Positions 51,995 to 62,020 of a stretch of 64,000 bases of DNA are shown piece by piece (within the stretch, counting starts at the first letter, position 1; every line of letters begins with the position of its first letter). The position numbers and the translations under genes are program-made. Under the pieces are notes generated by a model. The model did not search any database and was not told the DNA's origin. It was given only the letters and a program-made list of their open reading frames with translations. Source of the stretch: Exiguobacterium sp. s193 (GTDB taxonomy: Bacteria; Bacillota; Bacilli; Exiguobacteriales; Exiguobacteriaceae); assembly GCF_018618755.1 (NCBI RefSeq), contig NZ_JACSMR010000008.1, positions 62,001 to 126,000 on the forward strand. Direction: 5' to 3'.

Positions 51995-54562
51995 ATGAGC
52001 GAAGATGAAAAAATGATTATAACGAAGGAGATGGATTTCAGAAAAAGCATACTAGGGGTCCTCGACGTTTTGGAGGAGTATGATATCGGGGTAGAGCCCT
52101 CCAATGCCATCTCACTGTTAAAGAACAGGATATTCGTAGAGGAGCTGCTCACAAAACAAGGAAAGGAGTTGCCGGGCGTTCCTTCATCTGTTCGACGGGC
52201 GTTGGTGATCCTTCAGTCAGTAATGAATGATGAGAAAATCCTGACCATGTGCAGGACGAAGACGCTGCATCACCTGCTACTCACTGACACCGGATTATTG
52301 ATTTCCGATATCAGACTCATGAGAGATGCCAATCTTACATATGAGGACCTCGAGGGTATGAGCCTCGAGAAGTTCCAGAATGCGCTCCTCGGAAGCAGGA
52401 GGCCTGCTACTTATCAGCGAATCATGACTGCCTATCGTAAATTTGAAAGTAAGGACGATTCAGCTGCGTCTACTGTGTTAGCAACTACGAACATAGAACC
52501 AGAACCGAATCGGGAAGAACTACTCGGCGATACCGAGGCAATGCAGAAAATCGTGACAAAAGAGAGTGAACTGGCCTTCCGCGAGATGATTTATGACCTT
52601 CTTGAAGATACGTTCTCGCTCGAGGACGTGATGAGAGAGACTGGTAGCGAATCATTCGAGACGTCGAACCTCCTCGAGGGGATGATTCGGGTCGACCTTC
52701 TTACCCTTACGAGTGACGGCCGGTACAAGAAGAGAGTACGGTCGCTAAGCTCCATACTCTCGTCAGAGATTCAAACCCATGACATTCTCCAGGCCAGACT
52801 AGATGAAGGACTCACCATGCAAGAAATCGCGATAAGATACGGGCTGGATGCCAAGGAGGTCCAGAGACGCTTGAGACAGGCCCTGAATCTGATTCCGCTC
52901 ACACACGTAAAGGAGGCGAGGCGATATCTCCAGCGATTCGAACGTTTCGATATCGCTGAGCGTGTATTCGTGGAAGTGTTCGAAGAACCCGCCATGGTTC
53001 ATCGCTTTCTTTCCGAGAAAGTAGTGGCGGGCACGGATGATGTCAGAGGTTTGTACGTCAAATTGAGCGAACGACAGCGGTGGCGGTTCAAGAGGTCCCT
53101 CTCACTCATCGTCACGCATGAAGGTGACGTCGTGCGAGTGACGAGAGAGAACCTGCTCGAGCATGTCCTCTGGTTCTATTCTGATCAGGGAGCGAGACTG
53201 ATGGAGGAATGGAAGCGGCTTTATGACGAGTACATCGAAGAAGAGTACAAGGCGGTATTAGCGAAGAAATTCGAATCTGATTCCAAGAAACTCTCCTCCA
53301 TCGCTTTCCGTTCGGAGTGTATCATCCAGTCCGCTGGTAAACGGCACCGGTTCTATGACCGGTCGAGATTGACGCAGAGAAGGTTACAGCGATTACGGGG
53401 CCTGTTAAGGCTCGAGCCCGGATTCTACGGGATACAGAATCTCTTCGAACTCTCTCCTGCTTTGATGGAAGAACTGGATTGTAGGGACCCGGATGAGTTG
53501 CAATATATCGTCCGACGGTATGTCGAGACGACGAGCATATCGGTCGTAGGGAATTCTGAGGTCGCAATCGGTACGCTCGGGAAGGGCGAATGGTTGAAGA
53601 AGATGATACGACAGCATGCACCGATAAGTTTGGGCGACTTCCAGGCAATCATCAAGGAACGATTCGGTCTTCCACCTGCGACGGTGAAGAAGGTGATTCG
53701 TCAGGAACTTTCAGACTATCTATCTCCTGACGGGACGCTAGGGAAGAGCATGTCTCTACTCACGAAGAGAGAGGCGACATGGTTCTCGAAACGTCTCACC
53801 GAAGAGATTTATACCTACGAGGAGTTAGAAGAAAAGTTCGCTCACGTCGAAGAATTCAGCTCTCGGTATCTGAACGGTGGTGCCCTAGAAAAGGTCGGTT
53901 TCGTCAATCGTGGAGGGCTCGTCCTACGGGCGATACATGCTAATGCGGAGACATACTTCCAGTCCGTTCTGGCGAGGGACGAACTCTTCGTGGTTCCGGA
54001 CTCTCCCGTCTTCAGCTCAGCGCCATTCCGACGTGTCGTAAAGCGAATGGAGGAGGCGCACGATCTTTTTCGGTTTGACGTAGGTACCTATATGTCGATT
54101 GCACGATTAAGGAAGGCCGGGGTGAACAAGGGGATGATCAAAGCACTCATCAGAGAGATGCTCGAGGCCGTCAAAAAATCAGGAGAGGACTACTTCACCT
54201 TCACAACGATTCAGAATAATCTCGACTCCCCAATCGTCGAACTCGGGATGGAGGACCTCTTTTTCGAGGGACTACTCCATACGCAGGCGCGAGTCGGTTC
54301 CATCCGGACGGTGCGAGGGGATATCTTCTATATCGGCCGTGACAAGCGAACGATAGGGAGATTCCTTCTTGACCTACTACCAGAGAGGGGCGGAATCGAT
54401 ATCGACATGATGCGTGAGAAAATCTCCAAAACGTTCCGACTGAACTTTGATCGGACTGCCCTCATCACCAACATTCGAGGAAGAGGTGGATACTTCTCCA
54501 CCGATACGGAGATGCTCTATAGAAATAAAGAAATGTTCCTTGATAGCATATTTGAGTCATGA
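51995..54562 (+). CDS. Sigma-70 region-4-like giant, paralogue 4
   Basis: 855 residues from ATG 51995, fixed by GAAGGAGA seven bases before it; the frame is open to ATG 51911. A diverged N-terminal module (LHHLLLTDTGLLISDIRLMR, then YEDLEGMSLEKFQNALLGSR) is followed by an HTH at ~268-303 (RLDEGLTMQEIAIRYGLDAK then EVQRRLRQAL), then IPLTHVKEARRYLQRFERFD. The C-terminal half keeps ISLGDFQAIIKERFGLPPAT, GFVNRGGLVLRA and GMEDLFFEGLL..GDIFYIG. It is more diverged than the other three are from each other and lies alone, upstream of dynamin-like GTPases. Perfect palindromes lie on both sides (51479 and 54825). Function unknown, presumably DNA binding. Confidence 0.7.
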   Translation: MSEDEKMIITKEMDFRKSILGVLDVLEEYDIGVEPSNAISLLKNRIFVEELLTKQGKELPGVPSSVRRALVILQSVMNDEKILTMCRTKTLHHLLLTDTGLLISDIRLMRDANLTYEDLEGMSLEKFQNALLGSRRPATYQRIMTAYRKFESKDDSAASTVLATTNIEPEPNREELLGDTEAMQKIVTKESELAFREMIYDLLEDTFSLEDVMRETGSESFETSNLLEGMIRVDLLTLTSDGRYKKRVRSLSSILSSEIQTHDILQARLDEGLTMQEIAIRYGLDAKEVQRRLRQALNLIPLTHVKEARRYLQRFERFDIAERVFVEVFEEPAMVHRFLSEKVVAGTDDVRGLYVKLSERQRWRFKRSLSLIVTHEGDVVRVTRENLLEHVLWFYSDQGARLMEEWKRLYDEYIEEEYKAVLAKKFESDSKKLSSIAFRSECIIQSAGKRHRFYDRSRLTQRRLQRLRGLLRLEPGFYGIQNLFELSPALMEELDCRDPDELQYIVRRYVETTSISVVGNSEVAIGTLGKGEWLKKMIRQHAPISLGDFQAIIKERFGLPPATVKKVIRQELSDYLSPDGTLGKSMSLLTKREATWFSKRLTEEIYTYEELEEKFAHVEEFSSRYLNGGALEKVGFVNRGGLVLRAIHANAETYFQSVLARDELFVVPDSPVFSSAPFRRVVKRMEEAHDLFRFDVGTYMSIARLRKAGVNKGMIKALIREMLEAVKKSGEDYFTFTTIQNNLDSPIVELGMEDLFFEGLLHTQARVGSIRTVRGDIFYIGRDKRTIGRFLLDLLPERGGIDIDMMREKISKTFRLNFDRTALITNIRGRGGYFSTDTEMLYRNKEMFLDSIFES

Positions 54563-54824
54563 CACCTCTCACGGTAAGAAGATTCATTAAACTAGAATCT
54601 GTTAAGAAAATCATCCATATTAATCTCCTGAATTTAAGATGTCGATTGACCTGAACGAAGTCTAGTGGTCTTTAGAAGTCATACAGCGTTTTGTCGCGTT
54701 CATAAGGAAAATCAGCGATGGTGTGTACGTTTCTTCCATCTCGGTGGAAGGTGGATTGGATAAGTCGTACGCTGTACTTCTCTAGATTGCTGCTTCCTTC
54801 AAAAATTTTAGATATGAAATAACG

Positions 54825-54872
54825 AGCGGGTCATGTATCCATTTCGATATCGAAATGGATACATGACCCGCT
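54825..54872. repeat. 48-bp perfect palindrome
   Basis: The arm at 54825-54848 starts AGCGGGTCATG and ends ATTTCGAT; its exact reverse complement follows without spacer to 54872. No T-run on either side. It lies in the 596-base gap between paralogue 4 and the dynamin pair; the rest of this gap holds no gene. A TATAAT at 54987-54992 may be part of the GTPase operon promoter. Confidence 0.75.
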
Positions 54873-55158
54873 TCTAATTCATCCTTCCATGCGCCTTTCT
54901 TCCATCGAACAGACTTTGTAGGAAGAAGTAGGTTGCAAAACATATTAATATAGGTAAAAAATTCATTATTATCCTTATATAAACTGTATAATAAAGGGTA
55001 GTAAGTGGGGGGGATGGATGCTACGGAAATAGAATAGAGAATCATGGCATCGTCCTATTGCTCACCGGTTCATGCCGCCGTCCTGACAACTATGAGAAGT
55101 GAATCGGGAGAACGATTTCTTAGGCTGGAAGGCTCACTAAAATTGAGGAGGATCACGA

Positions 55159-57627
55159 TTGATTAATATAGATGTCGGATTATTTTTAGCACATTTAATC
55201 GTCACTGATAACAAGATTGATATCAAGACGAACCAAATCTTGATGGACTACCTGAAGGATGAGGGTGATATCCGTCCTGAAGAACTTCAACAAATCAATG
55301 ATGTGATCGAAAATAATGATGATGCACAACCGTTGGAACATGTACTGAGACGATTGAACGAGAAAAGTAGTACGGACGATAAGGAAATCGCTATGTCGAT
55401 TGGGCTGGCGCTATGTCTGCATAAGGGTTTTTTGTCCGTGACTGAAGTCAACTTTTTCAAGTCCTCTCGAAAAGCTTTCGGCATCACGGAGCGGAAATTC
55501 AATCAACTTAAATCTGAGGTCAATCGAGGGTTCGATGAGACTGCGATTGCAAGTCTGGTTTTGGAGCGAAAACAGCATGAATTGATACAGCAAGGATATG
55601 TCCTCCCGCTGAAGAGCCTGATAGATAAGTATGATTCAGACGAACGATTGACGGAGCGATCCGACGCGATGATGAAGAACGAGGAGTACGCTTCGGCCAT
55701 CTCTCACAGCAAGGAAATCGGGAAGGGTGACATGGATTTCGCTCGCCCCATTCTCCATGAGCACATCGAGGAGCTACACAAACTACGGACTGCCGTCAAT
55801 CAGCTCACCTCAAACCTGAAGAAGGTCAGGAACCGAGACTCGGAGACGACACGGTCGTTGATCGATGCGTCGAAGAACCTCCAGTCTCAGGTCCATGGCA
55901 TCGTCCAGAAGAGAGAACGGGACACGGGGTCGTTCCTGGATAAAATCGAGAACGCCGCCGACTATTTCACCATCTCCTTCCTAGGGAAGACGAAGGCAGG
56001 GAAGAGTACGCTTCATGCCGTACTCTCCGGGAAAGGGAAGCAGGCCATCGGCGTTGGGAGACAAAGGACCACGCGAAACAACCGTGTCTACACATGGGAG
56101 GGCCTCAGAATCATCGACACTCCTGGCATCGGGGCACCACATGGAGAGAGTGATGAGGAAATCGCGAAGAGCGTCCTGGACGAGAGTGATCTGATCTGTT
56201 ACGTGTTGAAAAACGATTCCATCCAAGAGAAGGAGTTCGAGTTCCTCTCCCTAATCAAAAAGCGGAATAAACCGATACTGATCCTTCTGAACGTCAAGAC
56301 GAACTTGAGTACCCCGGCGAGATTGAGAAGATTCCTGCGCGATCCTGATGATATCTATGAGCGCGAGGACGAGAAGTCCATCAAGGGCCATCTTAACCGA
56401 ATAAGAGAATACGCGAGAAAGCATTATTCGAACGATATCTTCGAAATCATTCCGGTCCATCTCTATGCATCATTACTCTCTCAAGATAAGGCATTCTCCG
56501 AATCGGATCGTCTCGCCCTGTTCAATGGAAGTCGTTTGGCACACTTCGAGAATGCAATCAAGGAGTCCATCGTCTCGCAAGGCCACATCCGCAAATCGCA
56601 AACCATCCTGAACGGATGTCTGAATCCTATTCTCGATACGGAACAATCGTTGAGCCATCATCTAGGCGTCTTCGAGACAATCAATGCAGACTTCAACAGG
56701 TTCCATCTCGATAGCGTTAAAAAGTTCAATGCGATGAAAAAGAAGTACATCAGACGTATCAGGCAAGCGGTCGACGAAGAGTTCTTGAAGGTCGAGGAAC
56801 AAATCTCTCATTTCTCACATTCGAACTATGACGTGAGTAAAAGTCTCATCGAAAGCAGGTGGGGAAGCTTGTTAGAGGAGATAGGATTCGAACGCGGGCT
56901 AGGCATCAGTCTAGAAAAGATACAACTAGAATACACCGACGAGGTACAGGACTATCTCTCTGAGATGATGGAGAACATGAAGTTCGCGAACCTTCTCCTC
57001 CAACAGAAATTCTCGTATGATTCCTCCGCGATGTTCGATTTCCGTCGGATGTTCGGATACGTATCAGCCGGACTTGGTGTGGCTGCGGCCATCGCCTTGT
57101 TCTTCTCCGGTCCGCTCGGATGGGGATTGACGGCCGCATCCCTCGTCGTAGGTGGAATCAAGCTCCTATTCAAGTCCAAAAAACGAAAAATCCAGGATGC
57201 CATCACATCTCTTAGCACTGAGTTGAAGAAGGTGACGGCTAAACACAACCAGGACACCAAAGGTCATGTCGAGGCAGCTTTCCTCGAGGGCCACGATAAG
57301 ATATCAAAAGAGACATTCGCCTTCCAACGTGGGATGATGTCCACGCTGCACGATAACATCAAGATTCTATCAGGTTCCCTGGACTCTATGAAGATACAAC
57401 AAGACCAACTTAACAAAGCTTACGCCTATAGATTGATGACGGCATATGTACCTGACGAGCAGGTGGAGTACACACTCAATCAATCCAAGATGGATGTACT
57501 GGTCGACCAGGTAGAACGCGACTTTGGTAAGAGCATCACGATCCATACGCGAAACAGGATGGACGATTCGCAGTTGGAACACATCAGCAACGTGATTCAA
57601 GAGGACGTCAAGATTCAAACCGTTTAA
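55159..57627 (+). CDS. Dynamin-like GTPase 1
   Basis: 822 residues with TTG start at 55159 behind GAGGAGG (55145-55151, seven-base spacer). An N-terminal helical domain (~1-130) may be TerB-like. The GTPase domain has G1 LGKTKAGKSTL (~276-286), G3 IDTPGIGAP (~318-326) and a weak G4 NVKT (~376-379) instead of NKxD. The C-terminal third holds a hydrophobic hairpin (AGLGVAAAIALFFSGPLGWG, ~634-653), followed by a basic helix that would insert into membrane. It pairs with a second GTPase 19 bases downstream. Paired bacterial dynamins (DynA/B, LeoABC) reshape or repair membranes, and some delay phage lysis. Assignment to this superfamily is firm, the role is inferred. Confidence 0.82.
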   Translation: MINIDVGLFLAHLIVTDNKIDIKTNQILMDYLKDEGDIRPEELQQINDVIENNDDAQPLEHVLRRLNEKSSTDDKEIAMSIGLALCLHKGFLSVTEVNFFKSSRKAFGITERKFNQLKSEVNRGFDETAIASLVLERKQHELIQQGYVLPLKSLIDKYDSDERLTERSDAMMKNEEYASAISHSKEIGKGDMDFARPILHEHIEELHKLRTAVNQLTSNLKKVRNRDSETTRSLIDASKNLQSQVHGIVQKRERDTGSFLDKIENAADYFTISFLGKTKAGKSTLHAVLSGKGKQAIGVGRQRTTRNNRVYTWEGLRIIDTPGIGAPHGESDEEIAKSVLDESDLICYVLKNDSIQEKEFEFLSLIKKRNKPILILLNVKTNLSTPARLRRFLRDPDDIYEREDEKSIKGHLNRIREYARKHYSNDIFEIIPVHLYASLLSQDKAFSESDRLALFNGSRLAHFENAIKESIVSQGHIRKSQTILNGCLNPILDTEQSLSHHLGVFETINADFNRFHLDSVKKFNAMKKKYIRRIRQAVDEEFLKVEEQISHFSHSNYDVSKSLIESRWGSLLEEIGFERGLGISLEKIQLEYTDEVQDYLSEMMENMKFANLLLQQKFSYDSSAMFDFRRMFGYVSAGLGVAAAIALFFSGPLGWGLTAASLVVGGIKLLFKSKKRKIQDAITSLSTELKKVTAKHNQDTKGHVEAAFLEGHDKISKETFAFQRGMMSTLHDNIKILSGSLDSMKIQQDQLNKAYAYRLMTAYVPDEQVEYTLNQSKMDVLVDQVERDFGKSITIHTRNRMDDSQLEHISNVIQEDVKIQTV

Positions 57628-57646
57628 ATAAGAGGAGGTTTTATTG

Positions 57647-59347
57647 ATGAGTACTGATATCGAAGTAAAAGAAATTTTAGCTAGCCTGAAAGAAATCGCT
57701 GACGATTCCGTCGAACTACTAAATGAAAAAGAAGACACGATACCAAACGCAGACAACATCAAGAACATCATCAATGATTTTTTCGAGGGAGACATCCTCA
57801 AAATCTCCCTGGTCGGCCAGTATAGTGCCGGAAAATCCACCATCATCTCGGCATTGACGGGGAATCAAGACATCCTGATTGATGCCGACATCGCCACCGA
57901 CGATGTGAGTGAGTATGCCTGGAATGGTGTCACAATCATGGACACACCAGGATTATACACGGACAGACCGGAACATGACGATCGGACCAAGGATGCAATC
58001 AAATCATCCGACCTACTCATCTATGTCCTGACGAGCGATTTGTTTGATGACGTCATACTGAATAACTTCAAGCATCTCGCCTACGAGGAGGCTTATCGAC
58101 ATAAGATGATGCTTGTCGTCAATAAGATGTCCATGGAATCGGGAGACTACGATAGTTTGAGAAAGAACTATGGACAGAGCTTGCGAGAAGCGCTGTCTCC
58201 TTTCGATCTGAGTGAATTCCCAATCTGTTTCATCGATGCCGCGGACTATATCGAGGGTACCGAGGATGACGACGCAGAACTCATCGAAGAGAGCCATTTC
58301 GGGGAGTTCATCGATAGCTTGAACCAATTCATCAAAAACAAACAATTACTCGGTAAAATCGACCGTCCTTTACGGAACGTCATCTCTGAGCTCAGCATAG
58401 CGATGACCAAGAACCAGGATCATGACTCTGAAATGTTCTATGCGATTCTCGAACGGATCGAGAATCGCGTCAAGCGAAGCGCGCTCAAGGCTCAAAACGA
58501 AGTGGACAAAATCAAAAACGACATCCGTGGCGAAACCATCTCCCACGGACGACTCCTTTCGAACAAGATTGGGGAAGAGGACGCCGATCTCGAGCTTGAG
58601 AGCAAGAAGGTCGAAGCTCAAATCAAAGAGTTCGTCGAGAACAAGAATGTAGAAATCGAAAAAATCCTAAGTGCTGAAAGAAGTGCTTTGACCGACGAAA
58701 TCAAGGATGTCTTGAATAGCCCGCTCGCTGAGGCATATTTCGGATCCGTAGAAGAGGCATCGTCCAGTCTCAATGGCGAGCAGGTGAAAATCATAAAGAT
58801 GGACAATATACAAAAAAACATGAACGCGATAAATATGATTGTCGGGCGCACCTCCGAAGGAATATTGAAGTTTTCCAACACGGGCGTGGGTGGATTCGTC
58901 AAGGCTACTGCCGCTAGCGGAAGCGATCTGCACAAAGGTTTATATTCAGTAGGGAAGTTTTTTGGGGTAAAGTTCAAACCATGGGGTGCGGTCAACGCCG
59001 CTAAGAATTTGACGAACATCGCAAAAGTCGCTGGTCCGATTATGGCCGCTGCAGGAGTGGTCTTCGAGGTGGTCGGACACGTGAAAGACGAGGTGGACCT
59101 GAAGAGAGTTCTGGACGCCAAGAATGAATGTTATAGTTCCCTGGTCTCCTTATCTCAAGAAATCGAGCAAGCGTTCCAAAAGCAGTTCAAAGACTACGAA
59201 GAGGAGGCTTACGGAGCCATACTTAAGAACATCGTCACTCAACGCGAGGAAGCTGCAGCGAGATATGACATGTCTTCAGAGTTCCATCAAGCGATTTCTC
59301 GGAACATCAAGGAATTGAATCAGTTATCGGTCAAATTAAACCAGTGA
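57647..59347 (+). CDS. Dynamin-like GTPase 2
   Basis: 566 residues, ATG 57647 with AGGAGG eight bases upstream. GTPase motifs: G1 LVGQYSAGKSTI (~54-65), G3 MDTPGLYTD (~97-105) and G4 VVNKMSME (~154-161), all good. It is followed by a helical stalk (~240-370, KSALKAQNEVDKI...) and a hydrophobic stretch (AKVAGPIMAAAGVVFEVVGH, ~463-482). Bacterial dynamins of unequal length commonly work as a hetero-pair. It is directly downstream of the first. The operon probably continued, since two more ribosome sites follow, but an IS remnant now interrupts it. Confidence 0.82.
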   Translation: MSTDIEVKEILASLKEIADDSVELLNEKEDTIPNADNIKNIINDFFEGDILKISLVGQYSAGKSTIISALTGNQDILIDADIATDDVSEYAWNGVTIMDTPGLYTDRPEHDDRTKDAIKSSDLLIYVLTSDLFDDVILNNFKHLAYEEAYRHKMMLVVNKMSMESGDYDSLRKNYGQSLREALSPFDLSEFPICFIDAADYIEGTEDDDAELIEESHFGEFIDSLNQFIKNKQLLGKIDRPLRNVISELSIAMTKNQDHDSEMFYAILERIENRVKRSALKAQNEVDKIKNDIRGETISHGRLLSNKIGEEDADLELESKKVEAQIKEFVENKNVEIEKILSAERSALTDEIKDVLNSPLAEAYFGSVEEASSSLNGEQVKIIKMDNIQKNMNAINMIVGRTSEGILKFSNTGVGGFVKATAASGSDLHKGLYSVGKFFGVKFKPWGAVNAAKNLTNIAKVAGPIMAAAGVVFEVVGHVKDEVDLKRVLDAKNECYSSLVSLSQEIEQAFQKQFKDYEEEAYGAILKNIVTQREEAAARYDMSSEFHQAISRNIKELNQLSVKLNQ

Positions 59348-59367
59348 TTTAAAGGAGAAAAATAAAA

Positions 59368-59429
59368 ATGCTATACGATAATGGGGGTACTAAAAAAAGA
59401 AGTAAGAGTATATAAGGAGAGCAATAAAG
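59368..59429 (+). other. Short ORF and truncated gene start downstream of the GTPases
   Basis: AAAGGAG precedes ATG 59368, which encodes 15 residues (MLYDNGGTKKRSKSI) and stops at 59415. AAGGAG at 59414-59419 then leads to a GTG at 59429 that sits on the first bases of the IS remnant and stops nine codons later. This looks like a third operon gene cut off by the insertion. Confidence 0.45.
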
Positions 59430-59766
59430 TGAACTGCCCCATAAAAGTTGGACATTAAAATCCAGCCTTTATGGGGTGTTTTTATGGTCAAATATACGAA
59501 GACGTTTAAGGTCCAGGTCGCTGAGCGTTATCTGACGGCCCGAGACAATCTTCAATCCTTCCTATCTAACCCACTCGCCAGCATTTAAACTAAACGACAT
59601 GGCGACCAATGGGCGGTCCCGCATACTCTCTTCCATGAACACGAGGGGCGATGCGGCTATCGTCACATCAAGAGACGACTAAAAAACCTGAGCCCGGTGG
59701 AATACCGGATCCAGGTTCTCAAGGTCGCCTGACGAATCATTCATCGTCTAACTTTTTTTAAGGTCA
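59430..59766 (+). mobile_element. IS3-family (IS150-type) remnant, internally deleted
   Basis: The left end TGAACTGCCCCATAAAAGTT matches IS150-group ends, and the right end (reverse complement TGACCTTAAAAAAAGTTAGA) matches it. An OrfA start is visible at ATG 59484 (MVKYTKTFKVQVAERYL). After a deletion come pieces of OrfB: LFHEHEGRCGYRHIKRRL, then LKNLSPVEYRIQVLK and a stop. The catalytic DDE region is lost. About a quarter of a full element remains, with no clear target duplication. Confidence 0.8.
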
Positions 59767-59778
59767 TATCGTAAGGAT

Positions 59779-60273
59779 TTATAATAATAATTGTATATTT
59801 ACTCTTTCGATACTTAATTTTGATTGCTTGTTTAACGGGAAAATTACTTCCTGTTCTTTTCTTATAGCTGGAGAGTTTAATTCAAAGTTTTCATCTTCAA
59901 ATTTCTTCATGAGCTCTATATAACCTATTACACTGATTCCAGGGTTGTCTCTCGTCGCTTTTGCTGTAATTATTGTGTAATTGTTGTATGATGAATCGAA
60001 CCAATATAAATCGTTTAAATTTTCTGACGATGTCCAAGACACGTAATGATTATTGTAATTCACTTCATCAAGATTCAAATGGACTCTTTTTACTTCTCCT
60101 ATATATAATAAACGTTCTGCATACTCATTCAATTCTTTATCTTCGCTAATTTCCCACTTACGAATATCTCGTAACACCTTTTTCCAACATTCGTCTGTGC
60201 GTTCTAAATTGTTTCGTCCATGTGTTTCTTTCGGATGATTTATCCATGTTTTAAATAGTTCTGATAGATTCAT
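59779..60273 (-). CDS. Unknown AT-rich protein
   Basis: 164 residues; ATG 60273 behind AGGTG, with a GTG at 60282 as an alternative. Segments: LFKTWINHPKETHGRNNLER, YVSWTSSENLNDLYWF and PGISVIGYIELMKKFEDENF. No family recognised; size and style would suit a polymorphic-toxin immunity protein, but no toxin lies beside it. It is transcribed in the same direction as the SH3-domain gene 132 bases upstream. Confidence 0.5.
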   Translation of the reverse strand: MNLSELFKTWINHPKETHGRNNLERTDECWKKVLRDIRKWEISEDKELNEYAERLLYIGEVKRVHLNLDEVNYNNHYVSWTSSENLNDLYWFDSSYNNYTIITAKATRDNPGISVIGYIELMKKFEDENFELNSPAIRKEQEVIFPLNKQSKLSIERVNIQLLL

Positions 60274-60404
60274 TTTTAACACCTGTTTCTATTAAATAAC
60301 TTTAATAATTGAGCGTACAGTTCAGCAATTTTTATTCGTTTTAGTCAAGTCATTGATTGAGCAACATTCAATTATGCGAACTTATTACAAAAAATGAAGA
60401 GATA

Positions 60405-61466
60405 TTAAAAGTATACAGCAATCGAATTTCCATCAGAAGCAAAATCTAGTTCTTTGTAAGAAACTGTTTCAATCATGCGACAACTCATCAAAGCAAGTCG
60501 AAGCCCATTGACATCTGGATTGCCTGTCATTTTTGATAAGGCTTGAGCAGCTAATGTAAATGACTCTAAACTACTTCCCATTATAAGAAATCTATTGTCT
60601 TCTTTACTGTATACATGAGCCAAGCCTTTTCTTGATACATAGAACGAACCGGATTCTTTGATGACAAAAAGATCAGGCTTCGCCTTGGCATAAATATCCT
60701 TGACGAGTGGACCATAATCCATCGCGTCTGGTTTAGAGAAAGTATGCGGCTTTGTATTTTTTGCTAAAATCCAGCCTGTTTTTTTATCATAATTTATCTT
60801 ATACCATCCGTCATGTTTTTGGTCAGAAGAAACGACCACTGATTTTGGTAGAGTGTCTAACTTTTTGCTTTTAGTTGAGCGCGTACTGAACAAGTTCAAA
60901 GCTTTGGTCGTTTCAAAGTATTTCATCTCTTCACGGAATCTTAGATGCTTCCCGGATATCCAACCTCTTTTTTTGCCATTGTACATTACTTGATACCAAC
61001 CATTGTCTTCTATGGCTGACATGATTATTTTTGACTTAGGTATGGTCATTATTTTTTTACTGCTAGAGGAAGGATCGCTACGAAGTTCCACAGCTTCCGT
61101 AGTTTGGTATTTCTTTAGTTCGAAGTATTCAAGGAAGTACTCCTCTGACACCCATCCTGTCTTATTGTTATTCTTTATTTTGAACCATCCATTGATTTTA
61201 TTGATTGGTGTAATGACTGTCTTTCTAGGGATTGTTGCTAGCACCTTGCTTTTTTTAGAGGAATTTGAGAATAATGATACTTTGTCATATGCTCTATACT
61301 TTTTTTGTCCTGATGTTGCCGCTTTTGAACTGGTTGTCATGAATGATGATTTTTCTTTGGCTTGAACATGGTTGGATGAATATGAAGCTCCAGTACACGA
61401 AATGATAATTCCAGCAGATAACAATACTAAATATTTTTTAGTATGTTTAAAATCAATTGTAAACAC
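60405..61466 (-). CDS. Secreted protein with three SH3b-type repeats
   Basis: 353 residues from GTG 61466 (AAGGAGG at 61480-61474, seven-base spacer). A signal peptide is clear: basic KHTKKY, hydrophobic LVLLSAGIIISCTGA, then a cleavage region NHVQA-KE; the embedded Cys could even be a lipobox variant. Three SH3b-like repeats follow, each with KV..TIP and a GW(F/Y)KI or WYQV step then GW(I/V)S/A (~55-105, 112-165, 175-225). Such domains bind peptidoglycan or cell-wall polymers. The last ~110 residues are a different, unrecognised domain (PDLFVIKESGSFYVSRKGLA). Likely cell-wall associated. Confidence 0.75.
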   Translation of the reverse strand: MFTIDFKHTKKYLVLLSAGIIISCTGASYSSNHVQAKEKSSFMTTSSKAATSGQKKYRAYDKVSLFSNSSKKSKVLATIPRKTVITPINKINGWFKIKNNNKTGWVSEEYFLEYFELKKYQTTEAVELRSDPSSSSKKIMTIPKSKIIMSAIEDNGWYQVMYNGKKRGWISGKHLRFREEMKYFETTKALNLFSTRSTKSKKLDTLPKSVVVSSDQKHDGWYKINYDKKTGWILAKNTKPHTFSKPDAMDYGPLVKDIYAKAKPDLFVIKESGSFYVSRKGLAHVYSKEDNRFLIMGSSLESFTLAAQALSKMTGNPDVNGLRLALMSCRMIETVSYKELDFASDGNSIAVYF

Positions 61467-61689
61467 GATGTCGCCTCCTTCATTTTTAGAATTCTTAACC
61501 ATCTCACATCAAAAAATACTTATATATGGTATTACTTAGGTTTTTAAGTAAATTAAATCCTTATTTTAAATTTATGTTTTTTGATACATTTGTACGTGTT
61601 AAATTCAAATCTTTTCTGTTTCTCAATTCATTTTTGACTGAGTCATTCAATTCTATGTATCTCTTGCGATAAATTATCTTAATAAAAGC

Positions 61690-62020
61690 GGTATTTAAGA
61701 TTCGACTAGTGTGCAGGAATTTGAAGTCAGCCGAATGATCATTAAGCATGTATTAGATATTTTAGTACCTGAAGGCATCATCTACCGATAACGAGGGAAA
61801 TGAACGTTCATCTTGCCATCGAATTTTTCATAGGTACGGATCAATGTATTGAACAAAGAAACGCAGGGGTGAACGAAGCTGCTTGGGGAACTGGCGGTGA
61901 AGAGGGAAGTCTTACAGATTGAGGTCCTCTTCCCGGAAGTCGCCCGCCACCTGATCATTGAGAAAATCGATCCGGTCTACGAGATACGACGTGTCCGGTA
62001 TGTGGAAGAAGACAATCTGT
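61690..62020 (+). pseudogene. GntR-family regulator pseudogene
   Basis: Two pieces of a HutC/TreR-type GntR regulator remain. At ~61711, QEFEVSRMIIKHVLDILVPE then GIIYR and a stop is the wing-HTH end. At ~61873, KLLGELAVKREVLQIEVLFP and EVARHLIIEKIDPVYEIRRV then RYVEED is the UTRA/UbiC-like effector domain. The linker is mostly deleted and frames differ, so it is dead. Sugar-sensing regulators of this type often sit beside carbohydrate genes such as the decayed manA. Confidence 0.65.

Noticed and set aside
54782-55045. 87-residue minus-strand ORF
   Set aside because: It runs through the perfect palindrome and has no start signal; the apparent peptide is an artefact.
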